The notes under the pieces are model-generated. The model had not been told where the DNA came from. It did not search any database and saw only the letters and a list, made by a program, of their open reading frames with translations. Shown here one piece after another: positions 20,400 to 31,300 of a stretch of 34,935 nt of DNA. Each line of letters starts with the position of its first letter. Position 1 is the first letter of the stretch. This stretch comes from Dinochytrium kinnereticum. Its lineage: Eukaryota > Chytridiomycota > Chytridiomycetes > Chytridiales > Chytridiaceae. A program made the position numbers and the translations under genes. The stretch spans positions 1 through 34,935 of the forward strand of contig JADGJT010000249.1 in NCBI GenBank assembly GCA_027604005.1, given 5' to 3'.

Positions 20400-21173
20400 T
20401 TACGGTTTGAAGGTGGTTTCGGCATGGAAGGGATCCCACAACGGCTGCTTCTTCCCACCCGTCAGCACTGGCGTTGGGAACTTCCTGTCCGTGGGCCGGC
20501 CGATGGTCTTCCAATCTTTGCCATGCACGGACCTCCAGTACGCTGTCTTCCAGTCCGTCCTATCCGTCCTCTTCAAGTCAATCTCGCTCTCCTTTGCCGA
20601 CCCACGTGGGAATTTTCTCCGCCGCACCCATTCAGTAGGCACATTCTCCGGGTTGTTTTGAGGTTCTTCTGCCTTCTTTTCTCCCAGAGGCAGGGTATCG
20701 CAGAGGTAATTGAATTGCCGGAGGATGTCTCTCGAATCCAGCCGGTAGCAAACGTGCCTCCTCATTGATCCGTCCATGTAGTATGCGATGAGTTCGGGTG
20801 GGGATTTCTGGGATACGTATTGGGATATGAATTTAGCTGGCTGAAGATGCAATAAACTGCAACCAACCTTCCTGGGTTGTACGCAGACCTCGACATAAGG
20901 TCTACTTTCTGCGCATGTGATCAAGTGCTTGTGGATAAACTCAACCATTCCAGTGGAGTCTCCTCCAGCCCCTAATCTCGGGTGGTCGTAGTGAACCACA
21001 ACCTTTCGAATCTGAGGGATGAAGCAGCCGATTCCATTCTGAAATCTTGGAGTCAAGTTCTTAACCAGGGTTAGCCTCCAAAGTTATCGCATCATCTGCA
21101 AACTTCCAACCTTGTCGGGAAGGATCTTCCTGCCCAGACCCGAGACCTTGAGCTTTTGAATGAGAGCCTCCAT
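20400..21173 (-). CDS. MRPL51: Mitochondrial large ribosomal subunit protein mL43
   Basis: Two exons (21173-21111 and 21059-20400) give 240 aa. It begins MEALIQKLKVSGLGRK. The thioredoxin-like L51/S25/CI-B8 fold follows at about residues 25-115, with NGIGCFIPQIRKVVVHYDHP, RPYVEVCVQPRK and FISQYVSQKSPPELIAYYMDG. mL43 sits in the mitochondrial large ribosomal subunit. The last 100 or so residues form a charged C-terminal extension rich in Lys, Arg and Trp (DWKTAYWRSVHGKDWK), longer than in typical mL43 proteins as I recall. The gene starts 59 nt from the divergent PIG-S gene, so the two probably share a promoter region. The symbol follows yeast naming. Confidence 0.9.
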
Positions 21174-21232
21174 GTCGTCTGCAAAAGCGAAAATTGGTCT
21201 CTGCCTTCTAAAATTGTCCGCAATTCGTTTGG
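21174..21232. promoter_or_regulatory. 59-nt bidirectional promoter region, mL43 and PIG-S
   Basis: Only 59 nt separate the start codons of two divergently transcribed genes, so both core promoters and 5' leaders must lie here or overlap the coding regions. No TATA box seen. Confidence 0.6.
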
Positions 21233-23314
21233 ATGGCGGAACTTCAGGTTGACCCCCAATCGCCAGCTACCCGAAGGAGCAAGCACCTCACAGAACATGA
21301 GCGAACACGGTTTGCGATCATTCTCAGCATATGGGCAGTCATCCTGGCCGCACTGCCGATGTGGTGGCAGACCACAGAGGTTCATCGAGCACCCCTCCCT
21401 TTTGTCGAAATGCAAGGATCCTCCAGCAGCGTACGAAAAGAAATCACTTATGTATTTAATGCTAATAAGATCACAGATTGTAAATACGTCATTTCACCTC
21501 AACTTGGATCTTGCCGTTTGGGATAACACAAAATTGGATCATGAAGGGTTAGCGAGACTGGTGGACAAGAAAGTCTATACAATATTTGCTGGACAGATGC
21601 GCGAAGGCGGAATCCATATCGTCTTCCATCTGAAATCGAGATCCGTGCATAAATCACAGGACTACCAGAACAGCGTTACCATAGGAAATGGCCATTACGT
21701 TGTCGGGGTTTCTTGTCCCAAAGAGACAAACGAGGATAAAGCGCGTATTAAAGTTCATTCGGAGAGGCTGTTGAGCATGGAGTTCCCTCAAGAATGTGAT
21801 CTGGGTAACTAGCAATTTTGTGGCTCAGAAAATGACCTATTTTATCACCAAGAAAACGTCTCTGATCAGGTTGCTCTCACAATTGCGGGTTTGTTCAGAG
21901 AAGAGCAGAAGGAATTTTCTGGCTCATTAGTAAAAGAGGTTTGATTATATATTTTCCAGTTCTAATCGAGCCTGCAGTCAGAGACTTTAGACAATATGCG
22001 TGAAGTCCGGTTCTCCCCCGAGTACAAAATCGCTTTCAGCTTGCTTAACGCAGATCCTGATTCTCTTATGGTCAGTTGGGATGCTAAACCTGCGTTAGAT
22101 GGTATTTTCTTTCATCGTTAAAAACCTCGCTGACATAATTGCAGTTTACCTTAAACCTTTTTTGGACTCTGTATCGGATCTTTCTCATTTCGAGGTCGTT
22201 TCTCAGATTCAACAGTATGCATCGCTTCCGCTGGAACCGGAGCGTCGGATATCGGCAAATCAGGAGACGGAATTTATTCTTCGACCCAATATGCTCCCAC
22301 AATTCATAAACTCAGCAGAGTGGAATCTTGGTTAGAATGCGAATGCGTATTTACATGTTTAACTTTTTTATAGCATCGGATCTAACAGCTTCACCGTCCC
22401 TCAATTTTGTGGTTTACGTGCCTCCTAAGGAGCTTAGCCCGCTATACTTGGTGTCCTCAGATGGTAATCATATTTGTTATATTTGAGTTTTCTTATTATT
22501 TTAGGCTCAAAACTAGGGACGAACGCATTTTTGATTCCTCGTTGGGGCGGTATCATCATTGTGAATCCTGATAGGACGAATTCAGAGTTTGAATACACTA
22601 TCGACAATCTACGCCCGATAATGGAGATATTCATTTCGCAATTACGAGGCCTTTTAGGTGTCAAGGAATTGAAAATACTTTCTACGAAAACCTTAAAGGT
22701 AATTTTAAATGGCTTCAACTCATCTTACAAGAGATATAGCCAAATACAGTTATCCAATATTCGAGCTCTCCCGCTGGAATAACCGCCTGGGAACTTGATC
22801 GAGTGTTACGCCGAACAATTATAAAGAACCTTGCCAACGCAGGATCCACGTTGACTTCACTTGCCAATCTCATTCAATCTATGGACAACATGGTTGTTTT
22901 GGACCATATTCAGACCCTGGTTTGTACTAAGGGCCATTTTTATATCTGAGTTTTTTTTTCTTCAGGTCGTTTCCTCCTTAGATCACATTTCCACAGCTGC
23001 AAACGAGCTGAGGAACGGTGGAGATATTGATGTCTCAGCCAAGCATGCGAGATTGGCGATAGCTTCCGCAGAATCTGCCTTTTTTGACCCTACAATGGTA
23101 TCATTGTTGTACTTTCCAGACGAGCACAAGTACGCCGTGTACATGCCGTTGTTCACGCCGATAGCTGGTAATTTATATTTCATTCGTTAAAATCAGATAT
23201 CTGACAGCATCTTTTTTTCAAGTTCCTCTCATCATTGCGCTGATAAAGGAAATCAAGCGATTTCTGCCTCGTAAGCCCAAGAAATCAAAAGATGGAAAGG
23301 AAAAGGCAGAATAA
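21233..23314 (+). CDS. PIGS: GPI transamidase subunit PIG-S (Gpi17)
   Basis: Exons 21233-21430, 21477-21804, 21853-21938, 21978-22101, 22145-22330, 22374-22463, 22505-22698, 22740-22919, 22966-23167 and 23223-23314 join to 559 aa, against 555 in human as I recall. PIG-S is part of the ER complex that attaches GPI anchors to proteins. It has an N-terminal membrane anchor (FAIILSIWAVILAALPMWW) followed by the family hallmark QTTEVHRAPLPFVEM. The lumenal domain has YKIAFSLLNADPDS, LNFVVYVP, TNAFLIPRWGGIIIVNP, TAWELDRVLRR, SAESAFFDP and LLYFPDEHKYAVYMPLF, then a second C-terminal span and a Lys-rich cytosolic tail. The intron at 21805-21852 avoids a stop codon in the genomic frame and fits both phase and family. 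The window's first gene is a plausible GPI-anchored client. Confidence 0.95.
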
Positions 23315-23365
23315 ACGTGACAACTTCGCCTTGAACATTTTGAACAAATCTAAATTTTCATCACG

Positions 23366-24310
23366 ATGATTCCAGTTCCTCATCTCTCTTACAGCACTGT
23401 GGAGCAGGTTTGCTTAACTGCGAGTCGCCATCCAACCTCTGCAGATATTGGCAATCAACACGCACATCATCAAGATCTTGATAGAATACCAGAACAATGG
23501 GTGGTTTGAAGAGCCTGAGTTCAAAATGTTGGTTCTTGTGTTGCGTTCATGCTTTCGGACTAAGAAATGATAGTTACCAGCAACGCCTGCAGACAAACCT
23601 CACTTATCTGGCAACGGCAGCAGACCTGCTTGGAAAGCCTGGGAAGCCCGTAAGAATGAAATTGATGTTCACAGTAGTAACAACCACAGGACGCTGCTAA
23701 GTTGGCAACTTTGAAGCCACCACCAGACATGAACCCCGTTATCTACCCCGCAAAGCTGATGGCCAAGGCAAATACCGCCTTTCCTCAAGGAATACTGCCG
23801 AATATTATGATGGGAGGCTTATCTGGATCGGACCCAGCAAAGTATGCCGGAGTGTCGGGTCTCAGTGGTTCAGATGGCAAAGACTTTACTGGAGTCGGCA
23901 GCACGGATGCTTACGCCAAGTCATGGATGGCTGGAAGCGCAGATGGATCTGGAGATAAATACGTAGGTGGGGCTGTGCAGGGACAGCAGATGAATCAGCC
24001 AACGACCGACTGGTCTAGGCTGGGAGCTGGTCAAACAGAGACTACTCAGGCTCAACCACCTATGAATCCAGCCTTTGCGATCGCCCAGCATCATGTTGTT
24101 CCCGATGAAAATCCGAACGATATGGAGCCTACCGAGTATAACCCTGTCCCTCCGTTCACCATGCCGACTCAAATGCAAGATCAACTTCCCCCTCACATGG
24201 CCATGCCGCAACTTCTTGCAACAAAGAGCTTTCAGCCTACGCAACAGCAGCAGCAACAGCAGCAACAGCAACAACAGCAACCGCAGCAACAACAGCAACA
24301 GCAAAACTGA
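23366..24310 (+). CDS. SS18/SSXT-family chromatin-remodelling cofactor
   Basis: Exons 23366-23407, 23445-23527, 23574-23649 and 23690-24310 join to 273 aa. Residues about 14-65 are an SNH/SSXT domain: ILAINTHIIKILIEYQNNG then YQQRLQTNLTYLATAADL, like the animal segments LIQCIMDSQNKG and QYQQMLHTNLVYLATIAD. In animals SS18 is a BAF (SWI/SNF) subunit; plant GIF proteins share the domain. The rest is Met/Gly/Pro/Ser-rich and disordered, with two related blocks (GGLSGSDPAKYAGV and SGLSGSDGKDFTGV). It ends in an almost pure Gln tail. This low-complexity Gln-rich C terminus also parallels animal SS18. The gene begins 51 nt after the PIG-S stop. The domain is convincing; the exact cellular role in this fungus is inferred. 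Confidence 0.87.
24242..24306 (+). repeat. CAG/CAA repeat encoding a polyglutamine tail
   Basis: Mixed CAG and CAA codons give about 20 Gln, interrupted by one Pro, just before the stop of the SS18-type gene. The codon mixture argues against simple recent slippage and suggests the tail itself is kept. Confidence 0.85.
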
Positions 24311-24791
24311 TTATCTATTCCGTGTCATACGCGCTCATTACCTCCAGAGGTTGAGAGGCGAAGGTGTCATTCGAGCTAACTCTTGCTGCAAGTGTTGAGA
24401 TACCTGTAGCTTTTCTTGCGTCTATTATTTATCCTTAAGCTTTTTTTCAAGGTGGTCGTCTGCCTACACTTAAAAAATCATCTTGCATTCTTAATAAAAC
24501 CATTTGGTTTTCTTGGTAGCTTTGACGCGTTCACCTCAAAGTATTCTGATGCTGCCGAGTCGAGATAACGCGAGGTGAAGCTTCTTCTTCTTCACTGTGC
24601 ATTACTCCCATAGCCCTGCCAAATACTGGCCATCTCGGATATAAGAAGACGCTGATTATTCTCTGGGCAGGTGTGAAATCCGTACTGTTGTTACAGCACA
24701 GAGAGGTGAAATGTAGCACAGAGGAGCGTTGCTTTCTGGGAGGAAAGAAAATTTGTGGATCCTTCTTTTTCTCTTAGCAAATCTCGTCACC
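24311..24791. other. Intergenic region between SS18-type gene and eS17
   Basis: About 480 nt without a supported gene. It holds a polyadenylation-signal-like AATAAA at 24493-24498 and, toward its end, the promoter and leader of the ribosomal protein gene. Confidence 0.5.
24493..24498 (+). terminator. Putative polyadenylation signal AATAAA
   Basis: AATAAA 183 nt after the stop of the SS18-type gene, in a T-rich context. Predicted from the motif only. Confidence 0.35.
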
Positions 24792-25842
24792 ATGGTGAGT
24801 TGGTTGGAGACGACACCCCTCCCGCACCACACGCAGGCTGGCAACACACCGTCCTCGCTGCTGGGCAACGCATTGTAACCGTCTACTCTGCTGCTGGAGA
24901 AGCGGCTGCATGCGGGACACTGCGAGCGCAACTTCCGACCGCTGGAGTTGAGGACACCTATGCGACTGGACCTCGGACACCTGAACAACGGCGATATAGA
25001 GGATGATATCCTTCACACTCATAAACCCTTGCATCTCTACGCTGAGCATCAATGGTTCGGAGCGGCCGAAGCAGATGGATGGGATGGATGGATGGATGGA
25101 TGGATGGGTTGGATTGATGGGTTGCGACACTTGGTGATTCCTCATGTCAACACCTGATGCTTTGGCCTGAGCTCACCGTTATTAAGGATGGAATACGATC
25201 ATTGATAATGCAGAGAATTCAGTGGGATAGCATGAGTGCTTGGATTATCGGCTTGGATATGCACCGCTAGATACTTTGATTACCCCGATATATTCTGGAA
25301 TTGTGAATTGACCGTCCTTTGCCTCCTTTCTCAGGGTCGTGTCCGTACCAAGACCGTTAAGAAGGCTTCCCGCGTCATCATCGAGAAGTACTACCCCCGC
25401 CTTACCCTCGACTTCCAGACCAACAAGAAGATCTGCGATGAGGTTGCCATCATTGCCTCAAAGAGGTTGAGGAACAAGATTGCTGGCTTCACCACCCACT
25501 TGATGAAGCGTATTCAGAGGGGTCCCGTCCGTGGTATCTCCTTCAAGCTCCAGGAGGAGGAGCGTGAGAGGAAGGACAACTACGTTCCCGAGGTCTCTGC
25601 TCTCGCTGTCGAGACCATCGAGATTGACAAGGACACTGAGGTACTTATTAATTTCTTTGCTGGCCATGCGTTTGGCTGCTTTATGACTTTCCTGGATGGT
25701 GTACTTACCTACTTTTTTTTTACAGGCTCTCCTCAAGGCCCTCTCCTTCGAGAACATCCCCGGTGTTCAGGTCGTCAACCCCCAGGCTGCCATCGTTGAC
25801 AGAGTCCCCGGGTACCGTGGCGACAGGCCCCGCCGTGCTTAA
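24792..25842 (+). CDS. RPS17: 40S ribosomal protein eS17
   Basis: Exon 1 contributes only the start codon (24792-24794, context CACCATGG). Exons 25335-25640 and 25726-25842 follow, giving 141 aa. eS17 is a core protein of the small cytosolic ribosomal subunit. The sequence is nearly family consensus: [59 protein letters not shown] and [16 protein letters not shown]. Codon use is strongly biased to C-ending codons (ATC, AAG, CGT), as expected for a highly expressed gene and unlike its neighbours. The 540-nt first intron directly after ATG repeats the arrangement known from the yeast RP51 genes. It contains a GGAT microsatellite. The predicted splice sites are canonical (GTGAGT and TTTCTCAG). 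Confidence 0.96.
25075..25108. repeat. (GGAT)n microsatellite
   Basis: Six to seven GGAT-type units inside the long first intron of RPS17. A shorter version of the same motif (ATCC on the coding strand) lies in an intron of SEN2 near 16676-16688. Confidence 0.8.
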
Positions 25843-26128
25843 GCGTTCTTTGATAAGAACCGAGCATGTTCATAGTCCCCCCTTTGTTGTGATGATCCTA
25901 ATACAACATCTGTTCTCCTGTTCTTGCATATCTATCGCCTTTTGTTGGTCTGGATTTAATTATGATCATCCCTGCGTAGTTCTCCAAGGCACCTGTGGTG
26001 ATCGGAACGAATATCAAAGCGGTGACGACGTCTGTGCCTCCAGTGTCGGCAGATGCTTACGAATATATTTACAAACATTTGAGGGCAAAACTTCTTTTGT
26101 GGATTTGCTCGCTGCGTTTGAAGCAAAC

Positions 26129-28032
26129 ATGAAAGGAGCAGCCACCTCAAAGAACCTCATGCTTCGTAAGTTCGGATTCTCTCGGTTCAATCCTGGAGAT
26201 GCCAGGTACATACTTCTTCAATCAGACCAGACCGTAAACAGTAGTAATGTGCCTTCCCACATTCCTGTAGAAACCCTTCTAGAGCTCTGCTTGTTATCCT
26301 CATACTGGTCACCGCGGCTGCTCTGCTGTGTTCGACACTTCTTCGTACGCTTTGGAATGACCGGAGAGTTCCGATTGATGTGGGGCAGTGTGCCGCGAAA
26401 ATAGAGTCAGGAGGGACGCGGAACAATTACCTTGTGGGGAAGCTTCCATGGGCAAAGGGGGTCAAACCCATTGAAAAGAGCTATGCTGGTATGATAGATC
26501 TTAGGTAAGCTTTCAATTACAACCTTTTCCTGCATTTCATTTCTTTTATCGGTTGCTTTTGTTTGTTTATCTAACGCTGATATCTACAAAACAATGGCAA
26601 ACCAGAAAGTTTCCTGACGGCTGGAATGCCAGTGACCCCACCGCCGACAAGCATTCCAAATCCTCAATGTTCTTTTGGTTTTTTCCAGCTCAGGAGACAT
26701 CGTCCGTTGATCCTCCCCCGATGATCATTTGGCTACAGGGTGGACCTGGATCCAGTTCGATGATCGGTCTATTTTATGAGATGGGCCCGTTGAAGCTTAC
26801 GGGAGAGCTTTTGGTGGATAGAAATCCGTTCACTTGGAATCGGAACTATTCAATGCTCTTTATTGATAATCCTGTTGGAACTGGTTTCAGCTATGTCTTA
26901 CCGCTTGATGTGAAAGCTGAGGAGGAAGGTATGTTAATTAGCTTCAATTTTCTTTAACGCCAACGTTTTCTTATTGACGTCAATGCTCTGAATGTTGTTT
27001 GACTTTCTCATCTCTTTTTATATCTCAATATCTTTTGTTTACTAAACTATACCGATAGGCAAGGGCCCGAGCTCCACTCAGAAAGGGACACCAGAGCGAG
27101 AGCCTAAACCTCGTTACTCTAAAGGCTACACTGAGAATCAAGCTGCTGTGTCCAGAGACCTTATGATCTTCCTAGAACATTTCTATACCGTATTCCCGGA
27201 ACATCGCCCAGCCGACCTCTACATTACTGGCGAGTCATACGCGGGCAAGTATGTCCCTCACATTGCTCAAGCAATTCTTGAGCATAACGATGTATCCTCA
27301 TCATCGTCAGGCTCAATTATAAACCTTAAGGGTGTTGCTATTGGTAACGGCCTGACCGACCCTGCCTCTCAGGTCGTACTTCACACACCTCAAGCACTGG
27401 CCCTTGGGCTTGTTTCTAAGAAGCAGGCTAAGGCCATGGACGTTGAGTCTAAGAGGGCGGCTGATCTTGCTTTGGCCGGAGATTGGTATGGCTCATCTGA
27501 GGCGCGGGTCAAGCTGTTTGATATCTTTTCGGAGGCTTCTGGTGGGATCAATGTCTATGATGTTCGCAAGGGTGATGTTCAGAACTCTTGGAAGGGGATG
27601 GAGACTTTCCTCTCGATTGGGAAGATCAAGTGTGCGTTGAACGTTCCGCAGTGGGTTGGCTTTTCTAAGGATCCTGCCGTGTACCGTCATCTTGAGGAGG
27701 ACGTGATGAAATCGGCAAAGTGGGTCGTGGAAGACCTATTGAAGAGGAGACTTCCTATTCTCCTTTATCAGGGACAGTTTGATTTTCGGGATGGGATTCT
27801 TGCTTCCAATGATTGGATTGAAACGCTGGAGTGGAAGGGTAAGCATGGGTTTTTGGATGCCAACCGAACCATTTGGAAGTTGGATGGGCATGTGGCGGGG
27901 TATGTCACCGAATTTGACGCGCTAAGGAGGGTTGAGGTGTTGCTTGCTGGGCATTTGGCGCCTGGGGATGCCGGACCCTCGACGTTGGACATGGTTCATT
28001 CTTTTGTTTCCTTTGCAAAGGATTTTAAGTGA
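26129..28032 (+). CDS. Serine carboxypeptidase (family S10) with N-terminal membrane anchor
   Basis: Exons 26129-26205, 26271-26504, 26606-26928 and 27059-28032 join to 535 aa. It should remove C-terminal residues from peptides in the secretory pathway or vacuole. Family features are complete: WLQGGPGSSSM (oxyanion hole), FIDNPVGTGFSY, the nucleophile in GESYAGKYVP (Ser271), Asp453 in GQFDF and His510 in GHLAPGD. A basic, roughly 27-residue N terminus precedes one hydrophobic span (LLVILILVTAAALLCSTLL), so this looks like a type II signal anchor rather than a cleaved signal, with the catalytic domain lumenal. The closest type from memory is the CPVL/SCPEP1 group, not yeast Kex1. The frame stays open upstream of 26129, and an in-frame ATG near 25892 would lengthen the cytosolic tail. 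Confidence 0.9.
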
Positions 28033-28317
28033 TTTGATGATAAACTTCAGCTATACGTGATTCCTCATCATGCATTATACAATTCTGCATTCATTTTTGT
28101 TCTGAAAGAACGCTTGTGATGCCCTCATCTTGCTAGAGAGCCGTCCAGCTCATAATTTCACAGTGCCTACTGGATCGAGGCGGTTGCTTGAGCACTGGGG
28201 GTCAATCACAGCAGAGCATCGCAGCAGGGTTATCAAAGTTGAGACGCCAGGCCTGAGCAAATAATCGAACTGCTCCTCTAGAATAACTTGTCGCACAACC
28301 AAATAAAGACCGCCGTG

Positions 28318-31300
28318 ATGCGCATGGTTGGTATCCCTCGCTAGTCATTGCCTAACGCCTTCCCATTCAGCCACCGCCCTCAACACCGCCAAAGGCCAGG
28401 CCAAGGGCCTCGGCGGACCTTGATACAATTCCTGGGAGGCCAAGGAGAGTGGCCGAGCTGAGCAGCGATGCCCAGATTGATATGATACCCAGCAAGCACT
28501 CGTTCAAGATGTGGTGCACTTCGGCCTCAAAGCTTATTGACCAAGTACGTTCCCCTCTTGTGTGAAGTATGAGCACCTAATATCCACAAGGGTTACGATA
28601 GCATGAACAAGGGTGACTTGGAGAATGCCTACATCTATTTGATCCGCTCAGTGAGGTAGGGTTGTGAAATGAAACCCCAGCTTACAATTAGTATTATGCT
28701 TGAGCTATTACCACGGCACCCAGATTTCAGCCAGAGTGAGCCGGCCTACGTGGCTATCAAATCTGTAAGGAATTTGCTTTTGTAAGTGGTCTAAAAGGAC
28801 TCAGAAAGCAAGCAAGATTGTGAGCGACCTGGAAGGCCTGAAAAAGCGCATAGAAAAGCGTCATGAAGACTGGGCGAAGTTGCAGAAGGAGTCACGCTCA
28901 GATACCGCTTCTCCGAAACCGTCAGATAAGCAACCGAGTAGTCCACGACCAGGGAACATCACGGCGCCAAACGGGGGAACAGTTTCTTCCAACAGATTTG
29001 GAGGCTCTCAAAATCGCGTTTCCCCTTCTCTTCCCGCGAAAGACCCTTCTCCGGCTTTCCCTCGACCTCTAAATGGCCAAACGAGCGTGTCTTCGAATCC
29101 GTCGGTATCCCGTACACCTTCATTTGTGAATAGTGATACTATATTGAAACCAACGCCCGTCGTTCAGACTGTTATTCCTGTGGCCAAGCCTCAATTCCTT
29201 GAAGAGAAAAAAGTGGCAATGGATGACCTGCGTTCTGAGCCGCCTGTGAAGCCACCGCTGGTAAAGGCTCCCAGCAGCTTGGACGCAACCTTAACACGAA
29301 GAATGGAGGATAAGACCATGACAGCCGCGGAGCTTTATGCAGGATTGTCGGAGGTCATGTCTAACGGTTGGAAAACCTCCGTTCTTCTTCTCGATGTACG
29401 GGCTAAAGAAATCTACATTGAGGGGCATATCAAATGGCGAAATAGTCTCACATCTGGCTCCCTGAGCGGCCTTGTGAATCTTGAACCTGACTGGATTTCA
29501 ATGGGGTCAGTAATCTTGTTATATCGAAGTTGATTGCTAATAATTCCTTCAGGGTTGGATCCGATGACATTGAAAGATATTTGAAGGGATTCTCTTCCTA
29601 TACCGACCTTAGCGTTGCAGCTTTTGAGAAGAGGAGCGACTTTGACCTGATTGTTTTGTATGATCAAGCCTCCTCGTCTTTAAATGAATCCCCAACGCTT
29701 ACTGCCGTAGTCGAGGCTCTGCATCTTAAAGCCAGTTCAAGACCACTTAAGCTGCAACCTATATTGTTGTCCGGGGGATTCACGGCATGGATGTCGTTTA
29801 TTCGGGGCAATGGCTTGAAGTTTAACGACTGGGTTGAGATAGGCGACGGAACTCAGCCAGTTCGTTGAATTTTATACCTTTAAGCTAATTTATGTCTAGG
29901 TTATCGCCTTTGAGTCTATTCAACCATCATTTAAGCCTCAGACATCATTGGCAGCTCCCTATCATTCTTCGCCAGCCATGAATGCACCCTCTGCGCCGTC
30001 TCAATCTGCGTCTTCTTCCGTCTCAAACTTCCAATCTAAGCATGCCTACCCGACGGCACCAAATCCACTTCCATCGTCATCCATATCAAGCTATCAACAG
30101 AACAGCTCCTATATAGCGCCATCTCAACCACTTTCCTTGACTTCTTTTACTACCTACGAGCCGAGCACCTTTTCCTCTTATCAGTTCGATAATCCATTTA
30201 TTAACTTTTCCCAATACGAGCTTGAGGCTGGAAAGAACCAAGCGAAGTTATCCTCAGGAGGTACCTTCAACAATAGTTATGGAGTCAGCTCGGGTCCCTT
30301 ACCATCATACCCTTCCCTCTCGCAAAGCACATTCACAAACAATCGAAGTGCAAGCAATCTTTTAATGGGCCAATCCGCTGGCTACCCTGCACTTCAGACG
30401 CTAACCTCACAGATGTCTGACATGAGCATATCAACCCCGCCTATTCCCGTCAAAGCCTTAAATGCTCAATCGACGTTGCCGGATAACAGTTATCAGTCGC
30501 AGATGCCTGGGACGTCTGCACTGAACCCTAGATTAGTTACGCCTCTAAATACTTTTCCTGCGATAGACAAGCTACCGAACACACCGCCTTCAATGCCTCC
30601 AAAGCCTTCCACACTTGCCCAGCTCTCGAAAGGCGACGGCCTTCCGCCGAATATAGGCGTGCGAAACGTTAGCTTGCCCTCCCCGCATGGATCCCCTAAG
30701 CCCGGCCCCAAGGTAGAAATCGCTCGGAAACCACCACCTCCATTACCCCCGAAGCCACGGACAAGTATAGTTGGCATGGGTTATTCGAGCCCTGTTGAAG
30801 CGAACGACTTGATGTCTCGATCTGATCTTGGCTCTGTTACTATGGGCCTCGTAGGATTGAGAAATTTAGGCAATACCTGCTTTATGAACTCCACACTGCA
30901 GTGCCTCAGCTCTACAACGCCGTTCTCGAGATACTTTTTGGGCGGCTTTTATAGGAAGCACATCAATATGCTGAACCCTCTCGGCAGTAAAGGCGCTGTG
31001 ACTGATAAATATTCCCAACTGATTAAATCAATGTGGGACGGGCAAGAAACAGTTGTCATTCCAAGTGAATTCAAGGTTTTTTTTCTTGCATCAATTATTT
31101 TCTTCTGTTCTCACATGACTTTAGAAAAGGATTGGTGAACATAACTCGCAATTCCGCGGGACGGAGCAGCATGATTCACAAGAATTTCTTGCCTACCTCT
31201 TAGACGCAATCCATGAAGATATGAACGTTGCGTATAAACCGGGTGCAAAGAAACCAGTTGAAGAGTACGACGACGATAAGATTCCTGATGAAGTATGTGG

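Noticed and set aside
23921..24304. Minus-strand frame rich in Leu opposite the SS18-type gene
   Set aside because: The Leu run is the reverse complement of the polyglutamine codons.
24990..25050. Possible C/D-box snoRNA in the RPS17 intron (ATGATA near 25003 and CTGA near 25041)
   Set aside because: The C box fits only partly and the flanks do not form a terminal stem. A covariance-model search would be needed.
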